Shown piece after piece: positions 25,301 through 34,628 of a stretch of 64,000 nt of DNA; positions within the stretch are counted from its first letter, which is position 1; every line of letters starts with the position of its first letter. The DNA comes from JBAXQQ01 sp037131695 (GTDB taxonomy: Bacteria > Armatimonadota > Hebobacteria > CAIYQO01), in NCBI GenBank assembly GCA_964638715.1, contig CAZWZF010000007.1:62001-126000 (forward strand), written 5' to 3'. A program made the translations under genes and the position numbers. The notes below the pieces were generated by a model. That model saw only the letters and a list, made by a program, of their open reading frames with translations, had not been told where the DNA came from and ran no database searches.

Positions 25301-27774
25301 GCTCACAGAAATGGTCATTCTCAACGGGTAGAGAAGTAGATTCAAGTCCGGCTATCGGTACGGACGGCACTATTTACGTTGGGTCGTTAGATACAAAATT
25401 ATATGCTATCAACCCAGATGGTACACAAAAATGGGCATTTACTACCGGAGGCAGCATCATGTTCTCCAGTCCAGCCATCGGTACTGATGGTACTATTTAT
25501 ATTGGAAATAGTGATAAAAAAGTTTATGCAGTCAACCCTGATGGTACTAAGAAATGGACATTCACAACCGGAGATGTAGTAGAATCAAGTCCGGCTATAG
25601 GTGTTGATGGAACAATTTATGTTGGATCAAATGATAATAAACTTTATGCACTTAATCCAAACGGTACACAAAAATGGGCATTTACTGCTGGAAATAGGGT
25701 TGAATCGAGTCCGGCTATTGATGCAAATGGTGTAATCTATTTTGGAGCTGAAGATAATAAAGTTTATGCAGTTAATCCAAATGGTACTAAAAAATGGTCT
25801 ATTAACCTGACTTCTTCAGTAACAACCAGTAGTCCTGCTATCAGTGCAGATGGTACTATTTATATAGGAGAATATGGGTCAGGTAACGATTTATTTTATG
25901 CCATCGGTAACGGCACAGCCCCAACCCTAACCATAGCCCCGCCAACCGCAACCCTTAACACCGGCGCCACTCAACAATTCACCGCCACTCCGGCGGCTGG
26001 CATTACCTGGACCGCAACCGGCGGAACTATCAGCAATACCGGGTTATTTACCGCGGGGAATACGGCCGGAACATTCGTTGTCACCGCTAAATCTGCGGCA
26101 GGTACGGCAACGGCAAGTGTTACTATTACCGCAAAACCTACCCTGGCAACCCCAGTGTTATTGTCACCAGCGAATAGAGCAATAAAAATTGCCATGCCAA
26201 CAACCATTGCATGGCAACCGGTAAATAATGCTGTCAGTTATGAATACGAACTTTACAGCGCAGCCAGTGCGACGGTTCCCATTGAGTCTCAGATTGTTAC
26301 TGCCACCTCGGCAACGATACAGTATAATTTAGCCGCTGCAACACTCTATACCTGGCGAGTGCGGGCAATTGACGCCAACGACCTGCAAAGCGCGTTTTCC
26401 ATAAAATGGGCATTCACCACCCAGGCGCAGGCGGCGATTGGCACCCCGGTGCTTACCTATCCGCTGAATAACGCGATTGATATCATTACTAATCCGACGC
26501 TGACCTGGCAATCCACCGCCAACTCCACGGTATATGCTGTCGATATCGCCACCGACGCGGCATTCACCGCGCCAATCGTATCTGTACAGAATGTCACCGC
26601 GACATCATACAGCGTGGCAGCACTTAACAACAGCACAAAATATTACTGGCGCGTCAAAGGCGGCAACGGCATTATCTGGGGATCTCCGGCAGCGGCAAGT
26701 TTCACCACTATCGCGAAACAGGGCCTTGCATTCCCGGTACTCACCAGTCCAACCAACGGTTCTACCGGCGCGGCAATCGCCACGACGCTGACCTGGCTGC
26801 CGGTCGACAACGCGGTTAACTATACCGTGCAATACGCGACCAACAACAATTTCAATAAGGCAACAGTGCTGACTGGAGCCGCCACCACGCAAAACGTCAC
26901 CCTGTTGGCAAGCACCCGCTATTACTGGCACGTCAAGGCAATCGACGCCAACGGACAGGAAAGCGGCTGGTCATCCGCCTGGTATTTCACCACGGCTGCC
27001 CAAACTGCGCAGATGGACGCGCCTACCCTGATAACCCCTGCGGACAGCGCCATTGATGTGCCGATAAAGACGACATTCGCCTGGACCGCCGTCGCCAACG
27101 CGGTCGCCTATGATATTGAAGTGTCGAAAGACACGACATTTGCCACCCGGGCGGTAATGGGCAGCAACATCACCAGCCTGACAACCACCTTGGCAAACAG
27201 CATCGTCTATTACTGGCGGGTTCGCGGCAAAAACGGCAACAGCCTGGGTACCTGGTCAGCGGTTGGCACCTTCACCACCGCGGCATTTGTCCCCACCACC
27301 GGTGTAGACGCCGCCATCGCAAACTCCAAGGTTGGCAGTCCGCTGATGGGTATCGGCGTAGTAAATAACGATGGCACCCTGCAAACCGTGACGGTGGAAC
27401 AGCCGATTAACCGCCAGAGCGAATTTAATATCGTGGTGAAAAACACCGGTAACCAGCCGGACAATTTCCTGATATCCACCACATCAACGATAAATGCCAA
27501 ATGGAAAGTGACGGTATTCGACGTTAGCGGCATCGATATAACCCGGAAAGTATTCAACGGCGGCTGGTCGTCATACATCGTAAAACCAGGCGAAAGCGTG
27601 ATAATGCGCCTGAGATTCGCCGCCACCAGCGGACAGGTCATCGACCCCGCCAACCCGCCGACCCAGTCAATAACCCTGACCGCGCAATCCTGGAAAGACA
27701 TCACCAATGGCATCGCCACCCCGGCCAGTGATACGGTAGTTGGCAAAGCGGTACTGGTAAAAATGTCGAAGTAA
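22347..27774 (+). CDS. giant exported double-propeller/Ig/Fn3 protein, frameshifted in a G run
   Basis: A GAGGAGA site and signal peptide (MRKVIPILAILIFTVVISLA) start a frame that stops at 22820 after 157 residues. The same repeats continue in the next frame to 27774. The shift maps to 22755-22760: six Gs where the sister repeat 120 bp later has five. Without the extra G the product is about 1,808 residues. In order: PQQ-type beta-propeller one (units of 40 residues, SSPALGADGTVYVGS, KLYAVNPDGTQRW), a BIG2-like Ig domain (ISNTGLFTAGNTAGT), four SPNGGEQWQQGSAHPITW repeats, propeller two (24880-25910), another Ig domain, and four Fn3-like domains ending in a C-terminal beta domain. Propeller two has far more AT-rich codons than propeller one. 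Either a pseudogene, a phase-variable gene or a sequencing error. Probably a surface or adhesive protein. Confidence 0.75.
22755..22760 (+). other. G6 tract causing +1 frameshift
   Basis: The homologous position in the next repeat has G5 followed by the same AGGGATATCG. Removing one G restores one continuous frame. Confidence 0.85.
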
Positions 27775-27800
27775 GGGATTTGGTTACACAGAGGCTTAAT

Positions 27801-27836
27801 AAAAACGTGGCGATCATGGATGATTGCCACGTTTTT
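27801..27836 (+). terminator. intrinsic terminator
   Basis: AAAAACGTGGC (27801-27811) pairs perfectly with GCCACGTTTTT (27826-27836); the arm itself supplies the T run. Confidence 0.8.
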
Positions 27837-28097
27837 GTTGTTTTTATAATTCAAAAAGTATCTTTTTGTAGGGATTACCTGATATCGCTATTTCCCCCAA
27901 AATATGCCTGAAATAACCGGTACATATTGTTATAAAATAACAACCATTCGATGAATAATCGTAAATTTTCATTCTATGCAATTTACATTTCGGCAATTTA
28001 TTCATATTATTCTCCATTTGAATATAATTTCATCATATTATCATTCCATCGTGAATGCCATTTCTGATATACCACAACCCATTCCTCCCTGCCGCTA

Positions 28098-28126
28098 TTG
28101 CTATCTGGAAAGTTTATTGCTATAAT
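28098..28126 (+). promoter_or_regulatory. promoter of the glycosyltransferase gene
   Basis: TTGCTA at 28098, a 17-base spacer and a perfect TATAAT at 28121-28126. A second TATAAT is at 28148 without a good -35. Confidence 0.5.
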
Positions 28127-28177
28127 TTGGTGGGGTGTGAAATGGATTATAATCACGCTGCCGAAAGGTAATGATAA

Positions 28178-29452
28178 ATGCTGGAAATCCTTCATAATGT
28201 GGCAATGGTGTCTACTGCTTTAGTAATGATCATGGTGGTATACCAGATTATTTTAGCATTAGGTGCGGTAATCAATCGTCAGCGCGCTTTAAAAGACATA
28301 AAGGAGCCGCTGCCGGAGATGGATCAGTATCCCCCTTTAACTATTTTGGTGCCAGCTCATAATGAAGAGATGGTGATTGAAAGAACTATACGTACTCTGC
28401 TGGCATTGCGATATCCTGAAGAAAAATTGACATTGATGGTTATCAATGACGCATCTACCGATAACACCGCAACTATCCTGGACCGTTTAGCAATTGAAAA
28501 TCCCCGTGTAAAAGTATATCACCGCGAGAAACCGGAAGGCGGACGCGGCAAAGCCGCCGCCCTGAATGCGGCATTAGAGCGCGTTACTGACGAATTTATC
28601 GCTATTTACGACGCTGACAACTGCCCCGAACCCGATTCTTTGCTGCACCTTATTGCGCGTTTTATGCGCAAGCCGGAAATGGCTGCTGTGGTTGGCAAGT
28701 TCCGCTGCGGCAACAAACGCCAAAACTTCCTGACCCGCTGCGTTAATATCGAAGGTTTATGCTTCCAGAATGTAGTGCAGGCTGGCCGCCACGCTATTAT
28801 GGATGTGGCATTTTTAACCGGCACCAACTACGCTATTCGCCGCAGTGTATTGATTGCCCTGGGCGGCTGGGATGAAGAAGCGTTGGCGGAAGATTCTGAA
28901 TTATCCACTCGTTTATATATGGAAGGATACCGCGTTGATTTCGTTCCTTATTCACAGTCATGGGAACAGGAGCCGGAAACGATGCCGGTGTGGATGAAAC
29001 AGCGCACCCGTTGGGCACGCGGCAACAACTATGCCGTTGTAAAATTGCTGAAAAACTTCCATAAGTCAAAAGATAAATTGCGCACCGTGGAAAATCTGTA
29101 TATGCTGTTCATGTCATATACATTCCTGATGGCAATCGTCATCGCCCAGACCTGCATGGTGCTGACATATTTGGATATTGCCGTTGTTGGTGTTAATTCA
29201 GAATTAGTGTTTTATTTCTGGAAATGCGCGACGCTAATCTATTTTGTACAGTTATGGTATATCCTGTCGTTTGACCGTGAACAGGAAGCAGAAAACCTGT
29301 TAGTCGGTTTGCTGATGTATTTCTTTTACGGCTATTTATGGATGTTTGCGATTCTGCGTTCGCTGCACCAGGATCTGGTACAACGCAAAGCCCGCGATTG
29401 GGACAAAACTGCCAGATTCCATACAGAATTAGAAGTCGGCGGGGGAAATTAG
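28178..29452 (+). CDS. membrane family 2 glycosyltransferase (processive type)
   Basis: The 424-residue protein has an N-terminal membrane segment (about 6-33), a cytoplasmic GT2 domain and about three C-terminal membrane segments (about 310-400). The GT-A signatures are LVPAHNEE, Asp91 in VINDASTDN, DADN with Asp145/Asp147, the EDSELSTRL acceptor-base motif and QRTRWARG, the Q/RxxRW motif of processive synthases such as poly-N-acetylglucosamine, hyaluronan and cellulose synthases. It likely polymerises and exports an exopolysaccharide or builds an envelope glycan; the sugar is not readable. It has its own promoter and terminator, with no PgaD- or PgaB-like partner nearby. Confidence 0.85.
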   Translation: MLEILHNVAMVSTALVMIMVVYQIILALGAVINRQRALKDIKEPLPEMDQYPPLTILVPAHNEEMVIERTIRTLLALRYPEEKLTLMVINDASTDNTATILDRLAIENPRVKVYHREKPEGGRGKAAALNAALERVTDEFIAIYDADNCPEPDSLLHLIARFMRKPEMAAVVGKFRCGNKRQNFLTRCVNIEGLCFQNVVQAGRHAIMDVAFLTGTNYAIRRSVLIALGGWDEEALAEDSELSTRLYMEGYRVDFVPYSQSWEQEPETMPVWMKQRTRWARGNNYAVVKLLKNFHKSKDKLRTVENLYMLFMSYTFLMAIVIAQTCMVLTYLDIAVVGVNSELVFYFWKCATLIYFVQLWYILSFDREQEAENLLVGLLMYFFYGYLWMFAILRSLHQDLVQRKARDWDKTARFHTELEVGGGN

Positions 29453-29473
29453 TAATCGCAACCCACATTTTAG

Positions 29474-29504
29474 AAGGCACGGCCGCATGCGGACGTGCCT
29501 TTTT
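29474..29504 (+). terminator. intrinsic terminator
   Basis: AAGGCACG (29474-29481) and CGTGCCTT (29494-29501) pair, with an inner CCGCATGCGG palindrome in the loop and a following T run. Confidence 0.85.
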
Positions 29505-29546
29505 AACTATTTATGATAAAAAGTAGCATGCCTTGCGCTCTTTTTC

Positions 29547-29575
29547 TTGCCAAGCGCGCTAAGTAAAGATAGAAT
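29547..29575 (+). promoter_or_regulatory. promoter of the S55 peptidase gene with structured leader
   Basis: TTGCCA (29547-29552), a 17-base spacer and TAGAAT (29570-29575). The roughly 90-nt leader holds GCTCATCAATTTGAGC followed by TTTT (terminator-like) and CCCG-TTGAAT-CGGG immediately before the GAGGAGGAA ribosome site. Confidence 0.5.
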
Positions 29576-29672
29576 AGAACAGCTTGTTTCACCGTTTGCT
29601 CATCAATTTGAGCTTTTAACAATAGACACGTTACCGCCTTCCCGTTGAATCGGGTGCGAGGAGGAATTTTAA

Positions 29673-32600
29673 GTGAAATTCAAATGGTTAGCATTACTGA
29701 TTTGTATTGTCGTAATAAGCAATATTTCTGCATTTGCCAAGCTTGCCTGGGATGATAATGAATTTATCAGCGCAGACCAGTTGCATGCCGGATTACAGGG
29801 TTACGGCAAAACTGTATATGAAGGCACTAAAGTTGAAAAATTCGACGTTGAAATAATTGGTGTATTGCATAACGTTGACATCAATTTCGACATGATTCTG
29901 ATAAAAGTCCTCAACGGCCCGGTACCGGATAGAAAAATGCAGTCAGTTGCCGGCATGAGCGGCAGCCCAATCTATATTAATGACAAATTAATCGGCGCTT
30001 ATGCTTACGGCTGGAATTTCCAGAACGAAGCGATAGCTGGCGTTACTCCTATCGCCGCCATGCTGGACAGCACCGAACCCGGGTCATCACAGCAGATTGC
30101 CGCCGGAACTTACAAACCGGAAAAAGGCCTCCTGAAAATTGGCGATAAATTAATAACCCGCGTTAAAATCGCTGACAACATGACTGACGCGTCAAAATTA
30201 AACGCCCAGGCTGACCCGACCACCATGATATTATCGCCGGTATCCACCCCGTTATTCGTTACCGGTCTTCCCGACTCAGCCCTTAAACCGCTGCAGGCAG
30301 TTTTTGAAAAATATAATGTGCGGGTAATGCAAGGCGCAACAATGGACGGCGTTGGAGCCGGAACTACCACATTAGACCCGAATGCCAAGTTGGAAGCTGG
30401 TTCCGCGGTAGCTGTTTCATTAGTTGAAGGCGACGTAAACCTGAGCGCAGTTGGTACCGTTACTTATGTAAAGGATAACACCGCCTTATGTTTCGGCCAT
30501 CCTTTCATGGGTTTGGGCAAGATTAATTTCCCAATGTCTGCCGCTTATGTTCATGGCATCATCAGCAGCATGCAAGGCTCGTTTAAATTAGCCTCGCCAT
30601 GTGGACGAGTGGGTACTGCGGTTTCTGACCGCAACTTTGCGCTGGCGGGCACTATCGGTTTAGAGCCGGATACCATCCGCGCGATAATGACCCTTACCGA
30701 TGACAGCCGCAAATTGAAAAACAACGTCACTGTTGACATCTGCAACTCGCAGCAATTCACCCCATTCATTCTTTATTCATGGCTGATGCTTGGCGGTGCC
30801 GGTCAATTGGGCAATATGCAGACTGACGAAGGCACTTATACTGCTGATACCGTATTTATGACCGATAAATTAGGCACTCTCCGCCAGCACATGGTGGCTT
30901 CACCGGCGGCCGGCGGCGGCATGCCGATGGGCGATTTCATGCGCCTTTCCGACGCGCTGATTAACAATCCGTATGAACCGGTAAAAATTAACCGCTTATA
31001 TCTGAACTTGAGTTATAACCCGGAGCGCAACATCGCGGTTATTGAATCAGTAATCCCTGACCGTTTAGTTGTTAAACCCGGCGATACAGTTAATTTTGAT
31101 GTAAAGATTCGTCCGTATGGCAAACCGACAGAAAACACTGTGATTTCTGTGAAAATTCCCAGCAATACCATTGATTCAGAAATGCTGGTTGCCATTGCCG
31201 GTGGTACACATGGATCCATGTTTAAACCGTTGACCGTTGCTCCGCCAGTGCCTGACGAAGGAATAGCCGGTATCGTCCGCTATCTGCAGTCCGGCAGTAT
31301 TGCGCCGAACACATTGGTGGCGGCGTCATTATATCCTACATTAAGCTACCCGCACGCCGGCGAATATATCCGCGACCTGCCGATTCCATTGCTGGAAACC
31401 CTGATGATTACCGACAACGGCACCGGGATGATACCGCAGCAGAGCAAGAAAAACAGCAATAAAAACCAGCCAAACGAATCAAACAAAGGCGACGATGGCG
31501 TTGCAATGATGATGGGCGATGCTGTTCCCACCTTATATATTAAGACAGAAGATTCCAAATATATTCTGGCTGGCGGTTCAATTATCCCGCTGACGATTGT
31601 ACAAAAATCAATTGTTAACGATGGCCGCAACCGTGGCGAAATATCCGTAATGTCTCCGCTGCTCAGCAGTTCTATTTCCGCGCCGGAAAGCAATGACAAC
31701 AAGCATCCACAACCAGGCCCGGATAATGAAGAAGATTATTATTCGACCCAGTTATGGATGACAGCGCAGCATAAAGACGCATACAAGAGATTCGTAAACG
31801 CGTTATCAACCTCTTTACCGGCTGTTAATGCGCCATTTAGTTTGCCAAAATACCGCAAAGGCGCGTTCGTTCCCGCCCGTCCGTTATCCGCAACCACAAT
31901 GGATGATAATAATATAGAAATTGATGCTACACCTGATAAATCATCACCAGATAACGCACCATCAACACCTAAAAAAACCGGCGGCAAACCTGCACCTGGC
32001 ATGATGGATGAAGATATGGCCGGCGGTGATGCTGATAATGTGAAAGATGGCGTTTTATTAACTCACAAACGGCCATCATGGGGACTGACATCCGCGGCGG
32101 ATTTCCTTCACGGCGAGCATTATGGCACCAGTGTTACTTCAAAAGGCGCGCTGATACTGTCACCGGGAATGCGCCAGTTGTATAACACCGGCGAAATGAT
32201 GCCGTGGCGAATGGCAGCGACAGCAGACGGCATATTTGTCGGCGGCTGGAGAAATAATAATCTGGTAAAGGTTAACAAAGAAGGTGCTGGCGAAACGATT
32301 TTCCCCAAAGAAGATATGCCGCGAGTGAAAGCAATTTCTGCCATTACCAGCGATGCTGCCGGAAATATTTTATTCTCAACCTGGCCGGATAACATTGTAC
32401 GGCAAATTGCCGCAGACGGCACTGTCAAAAGCAAGTGGGAAATCAATTCACCAATATGGGATATCGCAGTAACCGCCAAAGGGAAAATATACGCCGCCAG
32501 CAACAATGGCTCGATTTACCTGCTGGAAAATGATGGCGATATTGTACTGATATGCCAGTTGCCCGACAGCCACGTTTACGCACTTGCTGCCGGTACCGAC

Positions 32601-34226
32601 GGCAATTTATACATGGTTACCGCACCGCAGGGTAAAATATATAAATTAGACAATAACGACGCCGTTACCGCCATAGCAAATTGCAAAGGTACTATCGCCA
32701 GCCTGGCTGTTGACGCAAAAGGAAATGTTTACGCAGGCACTGCAAACTCCTGCCGCGTTATTAAGATTACTCCCGATGGCGCCCAGACTATTATCATGCG
32801 CGGCATGAGCGGGATTAACCGCCACGTGCTGGCATTGAAAATGCAGGATGGCGACATTTATGCTGCCACCGGTCCTGCCGGCGGAATCTACAAAATCGCA
32901 AATCCTGCTTCCAGCGAACCGGAAGTATCAGTATTATACGCCCGCAGCGACGAACGCACCGGAATTGATGAAAACGAGCCGCTGGGCAGCGAATCAGTGA
33001 TGGTTAATGCCCTCGCCACCGGCACCGACGGTAAACTTCTTGCCGCTGCCGCGATGCCCGGGCAAATATTGCAAATGCAGCCGCGAGCAACCGGATCATT
33101 TAATTCAGCGGTGCTAACTTCACCATCAGTATCAACCTGGGGACAATTTGACGCACACATCCGCTCTACCGACGGACAGTCTGTTAAGATTGAAAGCCGA
33201 ACCGGTCGTACTGCCACACCTGATTTAACATGGTCGAATTGGTCTAATATTGACCTGAAATCAATGGTTGTCGACAGCAACCCGTCGTTATACGCGCAAT
33301 TCCGCATCACCCTTAACAGCGCGGACAAAACCAGTCCTGCGCTTGATTACCTGAAGTTGTATTACACCCCGACCAACAGCGCGCCGGTGGTTAAGCTGGC
33401 AACACCACGCACCGGCGAATACCTGAATGGTGATGTCAAGCTGAAATGGATGGGTATGGACGCTGACGGTGATGACCTGATTTACTGCCTGTACATTTCG
33501 AAAGATGATGGCACCTCCTGGAAGCTGTTAACCGAAGGCATTACCGCTGACACCAGCGACAAAGATATGCCAATGGCTGACGAAGAGATGCCAACGAAAC
33601 CTGTAAAAAATAAAAAAGTATCGAAAAAAGACAAGCCAATTGTGGATGAAAAGGTTGAAGAACTGAAATCCACCGAATTAACCATTACCGACGCCACCTG
33701 GAATACCAAGTCGGTTGGCGATGGCAAGTATAGATTAAAAGTCGTGGCAACAGACAAGTATGCCCGTCCGACTGACCCGAAAAATGGCGAATACATCACC
33801 GGCGAGTTCGTAGTAGATAATACTCCGCCGGAAATCGTCGCCATCCCGGACCAGATTATCGGTTGGAAAATGATCGAGCGCATGATAGTGGAAGACAAAA
33901 CCAGCCCAATCATCGGCGGCCGTTTCCGCATTGATAACTTGCCATGGGTAGCAATCACTCCAGACTTCAGTTCATTCGGCACCAAACGGGTAAACATCCT
34001 GTTAACCACCCCGAATGGCCCGGTTGATAAACTGCCCAAAGGAAACCACACCGTACAGGTACAGGCAGAAGACGCCGCCGGAAATAAATTAGACCGGACA
34101 TTCAGAATAGAGCCAAAAACAAAATCAACCATATTCACCAATGCCAACGGTACAAAAACCAGCAAAGACCCCGACAGCAAAGAGCTGATAGAACTGATGA
34201 TGTACCCGATAGATAATAAGAAGTAA
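29673..34226 (+). CDS. exported S55 (SpoIVB-type) peptidase fused to a beta-propeller and Ig-like domains
   Basis: Translation starts at a GTG behind a strong GAGGAGGAA site and begins with a signal peptide (KWLALLICIVVISNISAFA). The 1,517 residues contain an N-terminal S55 peptidase unit: YGKTVYEGTKVEKFDVEIIG, catalytic-type Ser96 in AGMSGSPIYINDKLIGAY, and His276 in ALCFGHPFMGLGKINFP. In B. subtilis SpoIVB the catalytic His precedes the Ser; here the order is Ser then His, an arrangement I recall in other bacterial S55 proteins. Residues about 830-1110 form a propeller (AVTAKGKIYAASNNGSIYLL, LAAGTDGNLYMVTAPQGKIY). Late domains look Ig-like (LKWMGMDADGDDLIYCLY, DNTPPEIVAIPDQ). A Lys/Asn/Asp-rich linker lies near 590-610. 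Probably a periplasmic or surface peptidase; substrate unknown. Confidence 0.75.
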   Translation: MKFKWLALLICIVVISNISAFAKLAWDDNEFISADQLHAGLQGYGKTVYEGTKVEKFDVEIIGVLHNVDINFDMILIKVLNGPVPDRKMQSVAGMSGSPIYINDKLIGAYAYGWNFQNEAIAGVTPIAAMLDSTEPGSSQQIAAGTYKPEKGLLKIGDKLITRVKIADNMTDASKLNAQADPTTMILSPVSTPLFVTGLPDSALKPLQAVFEKYNVRVMQGATMDGVGAGTTTLDPNAKLEAGSAVAVSLVEGDVNLSAVGTVTYVKDNTALCFGHPFMGLGKINFPMSAAYVHGIISSMQGSFKLASPCGRVGTAVSDRNFALAGTIGLEPDTIRAIMTLTDDSRKLKNNVTVDICNSQQFTPFILYSWLMLGGAGQLGNMQTDEGTYTADTVFMTDKLGTLRQHMVASPAAGGGMPMGDFMRLSDALINNPYEPVKINRLYLNLSYNPERNIAVIESVIPDRLVVKPGDTVNFDVKIRPYGKPTENTVISVKIPSNTIDSEMLVAIAGGTHGSMFKPLTVAPPVPDEGIAGIVRYLQSGSIAPNTLVAASLYPTLSYPHAGEYIRDLPIPLLETLMITDNGTGMIPQQSKKNSNKNQPNESNKGDDGVAMMMGDAVPTLYIKTEDSKYILAGGSIIPLTIVQKSIVNDGRNRGEISVMSPLLSSSISAPESNDNKHPQPGPDNEEDYYSTQLWMTAQHKDAYKRFVNALSTSLPAVNAPFSLPKYRKGAFVPARPLSATTMDDNNIEIDATPDKSSPDNAPSTPKKTGGKPAPGMMDEDMAGGDADNVKDGVLLTHKRPSWGLTSAADFLHGEHYGTSVTSKGALILSPGMRQLYNTGEMMPWRMAATADGIFVGGWRNNNLVKVNKEGAGETIFPKEDMPRVKAISAITSDAAGNILFSTWPDNIVRQIAADGTVKSKWEINSPIWDIAVTAKGKIYAASNNGSIYLLENDGDIVLICQLPDSHVYALAAGTDGNLYMVTAPQGKIYKLDNNDAVTAIANCKGTIASLAVDAKGNVYAGTANSCRVIKITPDGAQTIIMRGMSGINRHVLALKMQDGDIYAATGPAGGIYKIANPASSEPEVSVLYARSDERTGIDENEPLGSESVMVNALATGTDGKLLAAAAMPGQILQMQPRATGSFNSAVLTSPSVSTWGQFDAHIRSTDGQSVKIESRTGRTATPDLTWSNWSNIDLKSMVVDSNPSLYAQFRITLNSADKTSPALDYLKLYYTPTNSAPVVKLATPRTGEYLNGDVKLKWMGMDADGDDLIYCLYISKDDGTSWKLLTEGITADTSDKDMPMADEEMPTKPVKNKKVSKKDKPIVDEKVEELKSTELTITDATWNTKSVGDGKYRLKVVATDKYARPTDPKNGEYITGEFVVDNTPPEIVAIPDQIIGWKMIERMIVEDKTSPIIGGRFRIDNLPWVAITPDFSSFGTKRVNILLTTPNGPVDKLPKGNHTVQVQAEDAAGNKLDRTFRIEPKTKSTIFTNANGTKTSKDPDSKELIELMMYPIDNKK

Positions 34227-34259
34227 GAGAAGAGTGATGAGAGAAGGGTGATAAGTAAG

Positions 34260-34291
34260 GGGTGAAGAGAGAAATCTTTTCACCCTTTTTT
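34260..34291 (+). terminator. intrinsic terminator
   Basis: GGGTGAA (34260-34266) pairs with TTCACCC (34279-34285), followed by six Ts. Confidence 0.75.
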
Positions 34292-34385
34292 GTTTGGTGA
34301 TTGTCGGACCGCCGGCTTCCAGCCGGCGAGTGAGTTAAGGATGAAATTAAAACTGGTTTTAATTTCAAGAATAGTTAAAAAATAT

Positions 34386-34515
34386 AGTCACCGTATGGAA
34401 CAGGGCGGGAGCCCGGCGAACCCAGGTAATAAAAAGAAAGATTGGCAATTTTTGATGTTATTAATCAAGATACTGCCGATTGTGCCGGGCTCCCACCCAG
34501 TTCCAAACGGTGACT
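34386..34515 (+). mobile_element. MITE-like element, family B copy 1 (130 bp)
   Basis: The left end AGTCACCGTATGGAACAGGG and continuing GCGGGAGCCCGGC pairs with the right end GCCGGGCTCCCACCCAGTTCC then AAACGGTGACT, giving inverted arms of about 30 bp. It has no coding capacity. The second copy is at 60817-60943; the centres also match (GAATGATTGTTAATTTTG versus GAAAGATTGGCAATTTTTG). Confidence 0.75.
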
Positions 34516-34628
34516 GAAATTTTATTACCTTGTAATGATTATACAGATTTCTATACGCGCCGGCTGGAAGCCGGCGCTCCGTATTATACGTTTTTCACTC
34601 TTCACTCTTCTAATTTTCTCTCTTCTCT

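Larger units (their letters stand above)
27775..28177. other. intergenic region
   Basis: After the terminator the region is AT-rich with no gene. It ends in a promoter for the glycosyltransferase and a GAAAGG ribosome site at about 28163. Confidence 0.55.
34227..34628. other. intergenic repeat cluster between convergent genes
   Basis: It holds GAAGAGTGATGAGAGAAGGG purine repeats, a terminator, two GCCGGCTTCCAGCCGGC-type quasi-palindromes in inverted order at about 34312-34329 and 34559-34577, the family B MITE between them, and reverse-strand purine repeats at about 34590-34628 just after the stop of the next, minus-strand gene. Confidence 0.7.
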
